From: Candolleomyces eurysporus
Taxonomy: Eukaryota > Basidiomycota > Agaricomycetes > Agaricales > Psathyrellaceae
DNA: 16,450 nt
Direction of reading: 5' to 3'
Assembly (NCBI GenBank): GCA_027579435.1
Contig: JANBPK010001390.1
Coordinates: 1-16,450 of the forward strand
This document shows, piece after piece, positions 1 to 10,092 of this stretch. The notes beneath the pieces were generated by a model that was given only the letters and a program-made list of their open reading frames with translations, searched no databases and was not told where the DNA came from. The position numbers were made by a program, and so were the translations under genes. Position 1 is the stretch's first letter. Each line of letters starts with the position of its first letter.

Positions 1-296
1 GTTTGAAGTGCAACACCAAGGCTGGTAAGCAGCCTCCACCGCTCTGGATGGGGTCGCAAGAGTGCAAGCGCATCACGAANATGCGAAATGCCTTCGTTCA
101 GGGTGTTGATGTCTCCATTGNATNGATNGAAAGTCTGGAGNGCANCACCAAGNTTNGTAAGCAANCTCCNCCGCTCTGGATAGGGTGCTGGCGAGAGTGC
201 AAGCGCNTCACGNNGATGCGAAATGCCTTCGTTCAGGGTGTTGGTGTCTCCATTGCATTTATAGAGTGACCANAGCNCGTCACCAAGANAACCCAG
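1..296 (-). repeat. TPR-like 45-codon repeats of the partial NACHT gene
   Basis: Read on the minus strand, two full units (296-162, 135 nt; 161-30, 132 nt) and part of a third are present. Each has the form LGxALxxxxxxNGDxNTLNEGIS followed by RDALAL and a PHPER-type end. The second unit lacks one codon, which keeps the frame. The block holds many ambiguous bases (16 between 80 and 290), as expected where near-identical repeat units or alleles were merged. Confidence 0.8.
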
Positions 297-3200
297 CGTC
301 GAGAATCGAGCTGGATGGGGCGACGGCTGGAGTTCCAGTACACGTNGAAAAGCCAACATCGCGTCCCCAANCATCTTAACACTACCGGTTCTCGGGCCCA
401 TTTTATAGTAGCAATATCCCAATGTATACCAGGCATCGCCACAACCACTCCCAAGTCGCACAGCGACCTCTAAGCACGCCACTTCAAACGCCCAGTGATC
501 TCCTCTATCTTCCCTCAGNTTGTTGNCAATCTTCATGAGAATGGATGTCGTATCCTGCTCCTCCGTCANCACCATCTCCTCTGCATCCGGAGACAATGTT
601 TTCAGAAATAGTGTCGCCCATCGCTGTTGTGCGTCAATGGGAATCGCGTNCAACGTTGAACAATGTTGGGTTTCCACCCATTCATCATGCGACCGCTTCG
701 TTCCATGTGAAACGTGGAATGGCCAGTACTTGGTAGCGTAGCCTTGAATCTCGTCAAGTGAAAATCCAGGGGTCTGGTTTGACGACGGAGGCGGAAGGGT
801 AGCGATCTGNTTGAGACAGGTCATCCCCACTGCTGAGTGNGAGTCGAAAACTGAGATCGCAAATGNATTCTCTACTGGCATGGTCTGGACATATTCGAGG
901 AACGATAAATGGAAACGAGTGGATGCCGGGTGGACCGTGTTCTCTGAGCCACGCGGTGATCGTGTTTCAACTGCGGAGAGGGCGGAATGAATGCTTTTTA
1001 CGAGATGGGGAGGCATGCCGACGAGTTTTGAGAACTCGGACAGAGGAAGGGCTTCCTGGAGGACAAGCGCGGCTCCCAGATACTGTCTGAGATACGTTTG
1101 GGCATCCGAGGAGGGGAACAGCCGAAATATGGCATTCCGATATAGCGCTGCGAGTCTTTCGCTGCTGCCAACATCCCGCTGACTTGTAAGGATTCCTGAG
1201 ATAATCTCGTGGGGCGGGGACCTGCTGAATGGNTCTGANAGCAACGAGATCACGGTCGATGCCCATACAGGTAGACCACCTGATAAGTCTGCGAGCTTGT
1301 CTACGTCTGCCGCNTTNGCCTTCTGNCCATCTACCCACGGAACAGTCGCGAGATACTTGTNGAAATAGGNTTTCATGATGTCCGTTGAGACAGGAAGAAG
1401 GGTATATNTGTGCACGGANATCTTGTCGAAGTCAGGAAGACGGGGGCTACATNGTTTTGAGCGACTCGTGATCATGAACTTGACGGTAGACGTTTCCGAG
1501 NTGAGGGGAGCAAGTGTCTTGATAAAGCTTGGATGGGATTTCCATTCATCCATGGCGTCCACNATGACGATTAATGGGTGCGGATGAACAAGTGATCGTA
1601 TGGGTTGTAGGATATAGTGCTCCACATGGTCCTGCAGAGGAAGTCCGTTGCACTTGTTCATGGCTTCCACGATCTTCGGGGTTGCTTGAGGGTGATTCTT
1701 CCCAACCTCGTACGACAGCATCTTGATGAACGTTTCAGGACCAACGTTATCGGTAGGGAAAGCACCCATGAATAACGATGCGGCCAACAAACCAGCCGAT
1801 CGAAGTTGCTGGGAGAGATGATCGACGAGCGTCGACTTGCCTACACCAGCAGGACCCTCNATCCACACCACCAGCTCGGCGGCNTCGAATAAACGCTTGC
1901 AGATCTCCTCAACGTCCNTCTTCCTGCTGTCGGCCATATACTCNGCACGGATACCGCTAATGTCGCCTTGCTTGGGAAGGGCTTCTAGTGCCAGTTGGTC
2001 TGAAAACGATNGTCTTTCAACATCACCCTTTCACTCAACTGCATTTGACTCACCGAGCTTGACGACAACGGCCTGAACTTTGGCATGTAGAGTGATTAGA
2101 TTTGAATTCTGGAAGAGATCCGATGAGANCCAGAGTCGAGGACGATATAACATGGCTTGCTCACTTGAAATTGTTGGACTACTGCATCGAGCCGAGTTTT
2201 TAAACCCAAGAGTTCTTCCTTATGAACCGAGTTTTGGAGAAAGCATATCGACCACGGTTTTCGGCTCAGTGCCTCGCAACGTTCCACGATCTGGCGCAAT
2301 TGTCTTTCCACGCCGATTAAGTGGCCGTGACANCTCGCAGGCGGAAGTGACATACCGATCGAATTTCTGAATCAGATTTTCTACTTCTGATGGAAGGACA
2401 GGCANCGTCGAACAGGTCTCCGCAAGTCGCAAAGCGAAATCTCCCGCTGTGAGAGCGAGATCCTTCATCTCATTGAAGTTCACTTGCGTTTGCTAAGAGA
2501 TGGGAAATGAGACGATAATAGTTCTAAGCGAAGGTATGTACTCACCTGGACTGCTCGAAGCAAACTAGCTACGCTCGCAAAGATAGGTTTCAACAATGGT
2601 ACCACCCCGATCGCCTCGCTCGCATCCTTGAGAATATCCAAAATCGTAAAGCCCGAGCCAACGACGGCGAGGATCGTTCGAGAGAAACCACGTGTCGTTT
2701 GGCTTCTAGAGATGGCTTCAGACAGAGAGCGGGTAGACTAGTCAACGAAATGTTAGAAATTGACGAATAGAGTAACACATGAAACCTGCCTTTATCTTCG
2801 CGATAGATTCATCCACCTGGAGTTTCAGAGTTTCCAGAGCCGATTCCTCACCGTCGTGATTATAGCTGTCGACCGCTCTGACAGTCCTATCGGGCTGGTC
2901 AGCAAGTCCGAGGAAGTACGCTCAATGATATAACGTACTGTAGGAACTCGTCGATGGCGCTTGCTGCGGTCTCGGGATCCTCCGTTGCGAGTTGAGCTAA
3001 ATCGGCACTGAAGCAGCCACAATTGTGAAGAATATCACCTAGCTGTGGGCAACCGGCAATGACAATGAGAAACTGGCGCTAGCGGCAATGATCTGCTCGC
3101 GCACGCGGACGATTAGCACGATCAGTTCCCTTAGCTTCGCATTATCTTGAAGGAGATAGGTTGTCGACAAGACCGCCAGGTCTTTTTCAAACGACGAGCT

Positions 3201-3371
3201 CCGTTTGAAGGTCTTTCGGGCAGCTTTGGAGCGATGGGAAGAGTCTTGATTCTCCCTTCCACTTGGGCTTGGGGTCCGGGGGTTGGGTGACACGCTGCGA
3301 CTAGAAGGTTCGATGCCTAGGAATGCTCGAAACTTGTCACGTTTTCGAAGTTTTGGGGCGTCTTGAGACAT
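1..3371 (-). CDS. NLR-like protein: helical (MLKL-NTD-like) / NACHT / TPR, 3' end off window
   Basis: Eight exons on the minus strand: 3371-3105, 3042-2939, 2886-2790, 2737-2546, 2492-2356, 2303-2165, 2108-2054, 1999-<1. Introns are 62, 52, 52, 53, 52, 56 and 54 nt. The first 330 codons give a basic Ser/Pro-rich start (about 1-60, beginning MSQDAPKLRKRDKF) and then a long helical region. The part from about residue 170 on (VGSGFTILDILKDASEAIG, then VVPLLKPIFASVASLLRAVQ) has the pattern of the MLKL N-terminal four-helix domain seen in many fungal NLRs. NACHT follows: Walker A GPAGVGKST (about 378-386), Walker B ending VDAMDEW (minus strand of about 1550-1590), and sensor KFMITSR. The C-terminus has 45-residue TPR-like repeats and runs off the window. 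Reading the whole last exon (1999-1) I found no in-frame stop; its many Ns keep length relative to the paralog at 7154-10092. Likely a cytoplasmic immune/incompatibility-type signalling ATPase (inference). The first splice donor (gtgcgc) and intron 3 (GC donor) are the least certain joins. Confidence 0.85.
2738..2789 (-). other. Non-canonical GC-AG intron in the partial NACHT gene
   Basis: The exon ends AAG at 2790 and the intron starts GCAGGT, which matches the usual GC-donor context. It ends CTAG at 2738 and contains TTCTAAC as a branch-site candidate. Its length (52 nt) equals that of its neighbours. Only this join keeps the phase-0 frame from KIK into STRSLSEAISRSQ; the nearby GT donor four bases downstream would give a stop after a few codons with the same acceptor. 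Confidence 0.6.
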
Positions 3372-5469
3372 CTGCTGAGCAGTGAGCCCTATCTTCGTGG
3401 TGGTTAAGATGCAACGCAGTTGGGCGCCCGACGAGCGTCGTTTTGGCTATGATCTGTCAATTGATACGTTCTCATCGGGCACGCAAACCGCACTGCCTCC
3501 GTAGTCATTGAATCTCAATCCCTTACAAGACTCATAAAACCATTGAATCGGTGAAGCAAAAATTAAGTCAAGACAGGGAGTTTTCCTGTCCTGAGTTTGG
3601 GTCAGATTCAAATCAACCAGAAAAGGGATGGATTGCTTGCCGCTTGTTCAGAGCATCTGAAATTCGGATCCGTACATCGAACTCTTGCAAATTTCACCCA
3701 CTCAGGTCATCGTGAAGCAAGGTGCCAGTGGGCCGCCCCTGCATCTACCACGCTGAGAGTCAAATCCAACGTTTGGGCGTTTTCACCATCCATTCTCAGG
3801 CACCAGATCCTTTCTTGAAATGGCCGCCCCATCCGACATTAGGCGACCAGATAACTCCACTGTACCTCGGGCGAACGGAAGAGGTCATGAAGCAACGTCC
3901 ATTGACTTGGTCGTCGGCTTGAGGTATACTGGTTCTCGAGTGTCTAGCAACGCGAGTTCGTTGAATTCAGGTTCATACTCGCGATGAACTAAGTGGCGAA
4001 GTTCAAAAAGGGATTCACAGCTGTAATGATATTAGCGGAGGTATGTCAGATTAAAACACATTGATACCGACTGACACATCCCAAATTAACAGCTATATGC
4101 CAGCTGTGAAGGAAAACTAGGGAGGTAGGCTCGTTCCTCTGCTCTCAAAATCTGTATATCCGACTGGTCGAGGGAAAGGTAAGAAAGGAGCATGAGCACA
4201 GCTAGTCGAGGAGATTCGCGCCGTCAACCGAGTTGGAAGGTGACTTGAACGAGCGTAGTTCAGCCTTGAGAACCCCGGAAACTTTCTGTCAATTTCGTAA
4301 GGGGTGGGGAGGAGGCGCTCACTACATCTGAAGAGATAGCTACGAGTCTACGGGAAGTCAGCTACTTTTTGCAAGAGAAATTGATCTGCCCTACCTACTT
4401 CTCTATTTTAGTGTTCATGATAAGTACTATGAAATTGGGAGTCAATAGAACGTGCAACATCGAACGGGCCTTTTCTTCCCTCCTCTGCGTCTCTACTTCG
4501 CCTTGGCCGTCTAGAAGTGACGTTTGAGCACAGCGACGGGCTTAGCAGGCCCAAAGAAGGTGACCGAGAATACCACCTCCTCAGATTGGCTCTACCCTTG
4601 ACCTTCCCTACCACCCGGATATCGGCAACTCGACTTTGACATTTGAATCCACTCCGCCGGGAATTCGGCTACGACCGTGACGGTCAGTCATAGCTCGGTT
4701 TCAATACCAGAGATTTCCGAACCTGTTTGCTGCGGCATCCCGGGTTCCGTCGTAAAGCTGCCCTCGCAGCCACCAGTCAAAGAGAAGGAGGCCTTGAATT
4801 TGTCTCGAGTGAGACCAATGATGGGAAGACAGGAGGAACAATGTCGGAGTTGCGGAACTGTAGCTTGGCTGCGTCGTCCAGATCAAACATGCAGGACGCA
4901 TGACGTCACACCTGTCTGCGCTTACGCTGAATGCCGATCCTTTCAAGGTTCGATTCTCTGATTCTCTCTGCAGATCTCCAAAACATGTCAACTCCCTCTC
5001 CCTTCGTAGGCTATAGGCTATTCATATCGCTCAAATGGACCTCACTTGTAACCGCTATCAAGAGGGGCAGCGAAGTCGGCGCAGGGTCGGTCTCTCGTCT
5101 GTGAGGTCTATGATCCCAACCCTCACCCTGTGATAGTTTCTTGCGCTCTTGAATAGTGTTGCTGTACAATCTCAGCCTCGATAAATGTGAAACACCCCCG
5201 GCCATCCAAGCACGAAAACGGAGTAAGAAGTGTTGAAGGTCACTAGGGCAGTAGGTCATCGAGTGTTTGGCACACTGGGCAGGCGAGGTCGAGCGATTTG
5301 GGTGGTCAGCAACCCGATAAGGTACAGCCAAAACGTTAGCAGCCACCTCAAGATTCAATACAGAACGGACAACAGATATCATCCCCACGCAAGACCTCGA
5401 GCCTTCACCCGTCGACAAGCCGCGCTCACCACGCGAGTACCATCGCCCGATACCACCAGCTATGCGCGC
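3372..5469. other. Intergenic stretch, no gene recognised
   Basis: This lies upstream of the minus-strand NACHT gene (start 3371), so its left part should hold that gene's promoter. I see no clear TATA or CCAAT arrangement to point at. Short open frames exist on both strands but none has a recognisable motif or a convincing exon pattern. The best-looking start is ATG at 4985, preceded by a pyrimidine-rich tract, opening 39 codons that begin MSTPSPFVGYRLF and reach a stop at 5102 beside a GTGAGG donor-like site. It could be a first exon, but I cannot find its continuation. Confidence 0.5.
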
Positions 5470-5820
5470 AGCAACTACCGACGCCTAAAGGTTTGATTGG
5501 ATATGAGGATAGCAAAAATCAGGCTCAATCTCGATTCCTACTGAGATTGCGACAAGAAGTTTGCACACTCTGGAGAGCCGTTTGCGATTTCTCTCAAACC
5601 CAACCCACCCCCGCATATAGCTCGTTTTTCGGTAGGCTGTTAAGACAGGTAAGTAAACTATTCAAATGGTGCTAAGGATCATGTCAAGTAACTTCTTTCA
5701 GCAATATACCGGTCTCTACATAAACTCAGTACTTCTCAAAGCAACAACGCTGGGTGGCCAGGGGAAGTGAGGGCGACCCAAGGATTCACACCAGCGACGA
5801 AACGCAGGGGTTCCGGAGAG
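5470..5820. repeat. Diverged direct duplication, copy A
   Basis: Pairs with about 6110-6470. Shared landmarks in order: a GGTTTGATT-like block near 5490, CAATCTCGATT...GAGATTGCGA near 5526-5555, a GTAAGT...TTTCAG intron-like segment (5649-5701), and GGGTGGCCAGGGGAAGTG to CAGGGGTTCCGGAG (5752-5818). No reading frame is clearly conserved between the copies on either strand, so whether this was ever coding is open. Confidence 0.55.
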
Positions 5821-6109
5821 TAGTAGCAAAGAGAGCGATCTATAGTCGAACACAGGGTGAGCCTGTAGATTCGTTCTGTAGTATGAATCTGGGAGGTTAC
5901 TGACACTTTCTGACGGCTGGGCCTCGCACCCCATGACGCAAGGCCAAGCCTCAGAACGCACAAGGCCTCATTGAGGTGGACGGAGGTGAGTACCAATTCC
6001 CAATTACTGACCTTTTGCATGTCAAGTACGATCCTCTGAGTCTTTTCCACAAAGGAAAAATGTCATGAGCACGCTGCAGCTCGGGCTACTCATTGAGCAG
6101 CGATACACG

Positions 6110-6470
6110 CATCTACTAACTGGCGACAACCGGAAGTTTGATTTGCTTGGAAAATAAAAAAATCATGGTCAGTCTCGATTATTTGCGGGATTGCGAGGAA
6201 GAATGTATGCTTTCTAGAGTCACTCACCTCTCACTCATCTCAACCGACCCATCTCCACATCATCTAGCGCACCGGCTCGTTCTATGCTTGAGGAGTGGTC
6301 CATCGGTGAGTTGACACGTTTTAGCATCGTTTTGAATAGCTTATTTACCTTTCTTAATAGCCTATGCTGACGACCAGCGGCTCTCGATCCAACTACGGTG
6401 CGTTGGGTGGTCAGGAGAAGTGGGGACACCGGAGGATACCTGCCGGCGACAAGAAGCAGGGATTCTGGAG
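6110..6470. repeat. Diverged direct duplication, copy B
   Basis: Counterpart of about 5470-5820. Landmarks: GAAGTTTGATT near 6133, CAGTCTCGATT...GGGATTGCGA near 6170-6197, a GTGAGT...AATAG intron-like segment (6305-6360), and GGGTGGTCAGGAGAAGTG to CAGGGATTCTGGAG (6404-6461). The intron-like segments sit at equivalent places in the two copies although their sequences differ, which suggests a duplicated exon-intron-exon unit. Confidence 0.55.
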
Positions 6471-7153
6471 GGCAAGGGAATTGACCATCGGTGACGGCTG
6501 CCTCCTAGGCTTCCTCTGTCTAACCCATTGCCGCTATCTAACCGACATCATCTTCTATCCTCAACAATCCCACATGACCCGCTGAGACACCGTGTATCTT
6601 CTATGAAGGGGGCGATGGAAGGAGAAGGGAGAATGGGGGGATCTTATGAATGCTTAGGGAAGGCTCCAAATGATCGTGACCCACCATAGAGAGCTTGGGG
6701 ATGCAGGGATACAGACAGAATGACCTTGGTGTTTCTGACAGTATCACCTGCTAGTAGCGAGAATTAAACTGCAACGTCGATTTTCGTGGTTTATGAGGGC
6801 CCACCTGATACGAGGACCTGCGCTCCTAGCGCGGAGCACCCCTCGGTAAGCCATCTTCCTCTTGAGAGATCCACGTCCCTCTTGTTCATACTCTCACTGA
6901 ACCGCAAGGTCCATGAGATGGAGTAGAATACTTGTACACTGGCAGCTTATTCATTGGGCTTCAAGTACTATAAACAACAAGCGAATGGCCGAATTGTCGT
7001 GGAAGTTTAAGTATATGGTCGGGTAGATAAGACATTCGAATGACCCATGTCCCTGGCAGAAGGAGAACAAGACAGCTACAATCCGTCCGCATCCGAGTCC
7101 TCTTTCTAGTTATCATCTTGCATCCCTGATTCATTGATCTCCCCGCCAGATTC
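6471..7153. other. Intergenic / 3' flank of the complete NACHT gene
   Basis: This follows the stop codon of the minus-strand gene ending at 7154. I see no domain, RNA gene or repeat here. The part nearest 7153 is probably 3' untranslated sequence; no clear polyadenylation signal stands out. Confidence 0.5.
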
Positions 7154-10092
7154 TTATTCGTCAAGTTCTCGTTGCAAAACTTGAATTTCTGCACGGTCCG
7201 CTTCATCTCCAGTGATCGCAAAACGCTTCTCTAAACGCTTTACAAGCATTCGAAGATCCGAAGCGCGATATCGGTGCCCAGAAGGATGGAGAACAAGAAG
7301 CTCGTGACAAAGGTCTATTGCTTCATCAAGAATCTGAATTTCTCCATTATGTTCATGCTGAACTAGAAGCCCGATTGTAAGGTCGTTGAGCGACATCGAC
7401 CGGTCTGGATGGGGTGCTGGCCGGAGCGCAAGCGCGTCACGAAGATGCAAAATGCTCTCGTTCAGGGCATTGGTGTTTCCATTGTGCTCATGNAGAGTCC
7501 AGAGTGCGATCCCAAGATTGTTGAGCGACGCCGACCGGTCTGGATGGGGTACTGGCCGGAGCGCAAGCGTGTCACGATGGTGCGAAATGCCCTCGTTCAG
7601 GACACTGATGTCGCCATTGCATCCATAGAGTAACCAGAGCGCGTTACCAAGATAGGTCAGAGTCTGGGATCGATCTGGATGAGACGCTGGCTGGAGTTCC
7701 AGTGTACGCCGATAACCCAACACCGCTTCCTCAAACATCTTGGGACTACCGGTTCTCTTACCCATTCCATAGTAGCACAGTCCGAGTTTGCACCAGGCAT
7801 CGTCACAACCACTCCCTAGTCGCACAGCAACCTCTAAACACGCCACTTCAAACGCCCAGTGATCACTATCTTTCCTTAGATTGTTGCCAATATCCATGAG
7901 AATGGATGTCATATCCTGCTCCTCCACCGCCATCACCTCCTCTGCCTCCGGAAACAATGTGTTGAGAAACAGTGTCGCCCATCGCTGTTGTGCATCAACG
8001 GGGATGGCGAGCAACGTTGAACAATGCACGGTTTTTGCCCATTCATCATGCGACCGGTTCGTTCCGTGTGAAACATGGAATGGCCAGTACTTGGTAGCAT
8101 AGCCTTGGAGGCCGTGAAGTGAAAATCCAGGGGTCTGGGCTGACGACACAAGTGGAAGGGTGGCGATCTGGTTGAGACAGGTCAGCCCCACTGCCGAGTG
8201 AGAGTCGAAAGCCGAGATTGCGAAAGTATTTTCCGCTGGTATGGCCTGGACATATTCGAGGAACGATAGATGGAAACGGGTGGATGCTGGGTGGACTGTG
8301 TCCTCTGAGCCATGTGGTGATCGTGTCTGAATTGCGGAGAGGGCGGAATGGATGTTTTTTACAAGATGGGGAGGCATTCCGACGAGTTTTGAGAACTCGG
8401 ACAGGGAAAGTGGCTCTTGGAGGACGAGCGCGGCTCCCAGATACAATCGGAAATATCTTTGGGCATCCGGGGAGAGGAACAGGCGCAAGAGGGCGTCGCG
8501 ATACAGCTCGGCCAGTCCTTCACTGCCGCCGACCTGCTGCCTTGCAAGGATCCCAGAGAGAATCTCGTGGGGCGGGGACTCACTGAATTGCTCCGAAAGC
8601 AACGAGATCACTGTCGATGCCCATACAGGTAGACCACCGGATAGGTTGGCGAGCTTGTTGACGTCCGCAGCACTTGCCCTCCGCCCATCCACCCACGGAA
8701 CGGTCTCCAGATGCTTGTCGAAATAGACTTTCATGGTGTCGATTGAGATAGGAAGAAGAGGGTGCGTGTGCATGGCGATCTTCTCGATATCGGGTAAGCG
8801 GGAAGTGCACGGGTTCAAGCGACTCGTGATGATAAACTTGACAATAGCGGTCTCCGAATTGAGATGAGCGAGGGCCTTGATAAATACTGGGTGATTTTTC
8901 CATTCGTCAATGGCATCGACAATGATGATGAGTGGGTGCGGGTGGTTGAGCGATCGTGCCGGTTCGAGGATGTACCCCTCGAGATGGTTCTCCAACGAGG
9001 TGGCGTGACACTGGTTCATCGCTTCCACGATCTTCGGTATTGCTCGAGGATGGATATTGCCTAGCTCGTGGGCCAACGTCTTGATTACCGTCTCTGGCGC
9101 TGTCGTATCGGTTGGAAAGGCACCCAGGAAGACCGAAGCACCCAACCGACCAACTGACCGAAGCTTGTCCAAAAGGTGGCGAACAAGCGTGGATTTCCCG
9201 ATACCGGCAGGCCCATAAATACACAAGACGAGGTCCGTCAAACTTGAGATCCAGTCCAATGACTGCTCAACATCTGGCTTCCGGCTGTTAGGTAGGTATT
9301 CAGGCTGTTTCCCGCTTGCATCCGGATGCCTTGGGAGTCCATTGAACCGCCATTGTTCTGACACAGAAACTGTCAGTATTTCATCGTCGAGGAAGTAAGA
9401 TTCAGGCACACACCATTATCTGACGGGCCTTTCATGATAAACTGTACGTCCCTCATTTGAAAATTATTTGCACCTTGGAAGAAAGAATGGCTTGGCGAAG
9501 CATCCTGAATCATGGGTACCGACGGCGGGAGAGAGGACGGTCCGGCCTGCAAGGGTGCATGGAGAGACACGGAGGATGGTGGCGGAAGCGGTACATTGTA
9601 CAGCCATGGTCCGACGTTCTGCCCATTCTCCCACCATGCTCTAGTATTGTCGGCAGGCCACTGGTGCTGAGGTGCAACATTGATCGTGGATGGTGCTTCT
9701 TGTGGCGGTGGTGGTCGTAGTGGTGGTAGTAGCAGTGATGTAGAGCCTTCAGTGGTGATATAGTTCGTCCAACCCCAGGGATAGGATTGAGTAGAGACCG
9801 GTTCCGCGCCCGAATGTACGTGTGGGGGATGAGCTTGTGGGGGTAGAGGGTATGCGTTGTACAGCAATGGCCCAACCGTCAGGCCACTGCTACTTTCCCC
9901 GAGACGTGCTCCGCCTTCAGTCTGTCGGGAGGAAGATTGTCGATGTTGAGAGATTTGGATGGCTGATGCTGTCCTTGGCGCTCCGATTCGACTACCAGGG
10001 ACATTCTCACCATCCCTACGACTGCTGGACGGTGACGGGTATGGATGATAGGAATGGGGATTGGAGCCAGCGTTGACGTCCCCCTTCGGCAT
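7154..10092 (-). CDS. NACHT-TPR NLR-like protein with Pro-rich N-terminus, complete, 960 aa
   Basis: Two exons, 10092-9414 and 9357-7154, joined by a 56-nt phase-1 intron (GTGTGT...TACTGAC...TGTCAG). Start ATG at 10092 (MPKGDVNAGS) is chosen because it opens the frame that splices correctly; a pyrimidine-rich tract lies just upstream. Residues 1-200 are Pro/Ser-rich and disordered-looking, with a duplicated motif (VGPLLYN 74-80; VGPWLYN 160-166). Residues 204-218 (FFQGANNFQMRDVQF) resemble the FxGAxNFxIxxxxF motif that often precedes P-loop domains in agaricomycetes. NACHT: Walker A GPAGIGKST 275-283, Walker B IIIVDAIDE 370-378, sensor KFIITSR 400-406. About 745-960 holds TPR-like repeats. 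From residue 227 on it aligns with the partial gene at 1-3371. The single ambiguous base (7493) is the third base of a CTN codon, so Leu regardless. It lacks the helical domain of its paralog. Function inferred: STAND-type immune or incompatibility switch. Confidence 0.9.
7157..7660 (-). repeat. TPR-like 45-codon repeats of the complete NACHT gene
   Basis: Three full 135-nt units (7660-7526, 7525-7391, 7390-7256) and a partial one to the stop. Each begins LxxLG/LxxLT, carries NG in the middle and LxLxPxxHPDR near the end. A more diverged unit (GLCYYGMGKRTGSPKMFEEA) precedes them. The regular 45-residue spacing is like the repeats of agaricomycete TPR and CHAT-TPR proteins, and is longer than the 34-residue canonical TPR. 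Confidence 0.85.
9577..9882 (-). repeat. Pair of VGPxLYNxxxLPP motifs in the Pro-rich exon
   Basis: Minus-strand codons around 9882-9840 encode TVGPLLYNAYPLPP and those around 9619-9577 encode NVGPWLYNVPLPPP, 261 nt apart. The nucleotide sequences are also related (TACATTGTACAGCCATGG against TGCGTTGTACAGCAATGG on the plus strand), so this is a real internal duplication and not just shared proline richness. Confidence 0.7.

Noticed and set aside
1..300. Regular direct repeats of about 132-135 nt that might suggest a CRISPR-like or satellite array
   Set aside because: The units are codon-periodic and encode 45-residue TPR-like repeats in an open frame, as do those at 7157-7660.
2334..2355. A 22-nt micro-intron in the partial NACHT gene
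   Set aside because: A 52-nt intron (2355-2304) with the same donor and phase gives a better protein join and fits the other intron lengths.
4947..4956. GGTTCGATTC, like the T-arm of a tRNA
   Set aside because: The flanking bases (CAAGG and CTCTG) do not pair, and no acceptor, D or anticodon arm can be placed upstream.
5736..6050. Minus-strand 104-codon frame over duplication copy A
   Set aside because: The matching part of copy B (minus frame 6429-6235) does not preserve the same protein, so it is unlikely to be coding.
7933..9224. Several 65-120-codon frames on both strands inside the NACHT exon
   Set aside because: They are shadows of the 9357-7154 coding exon, whose frame carries the Walker A, Walker B and TPR motifs.
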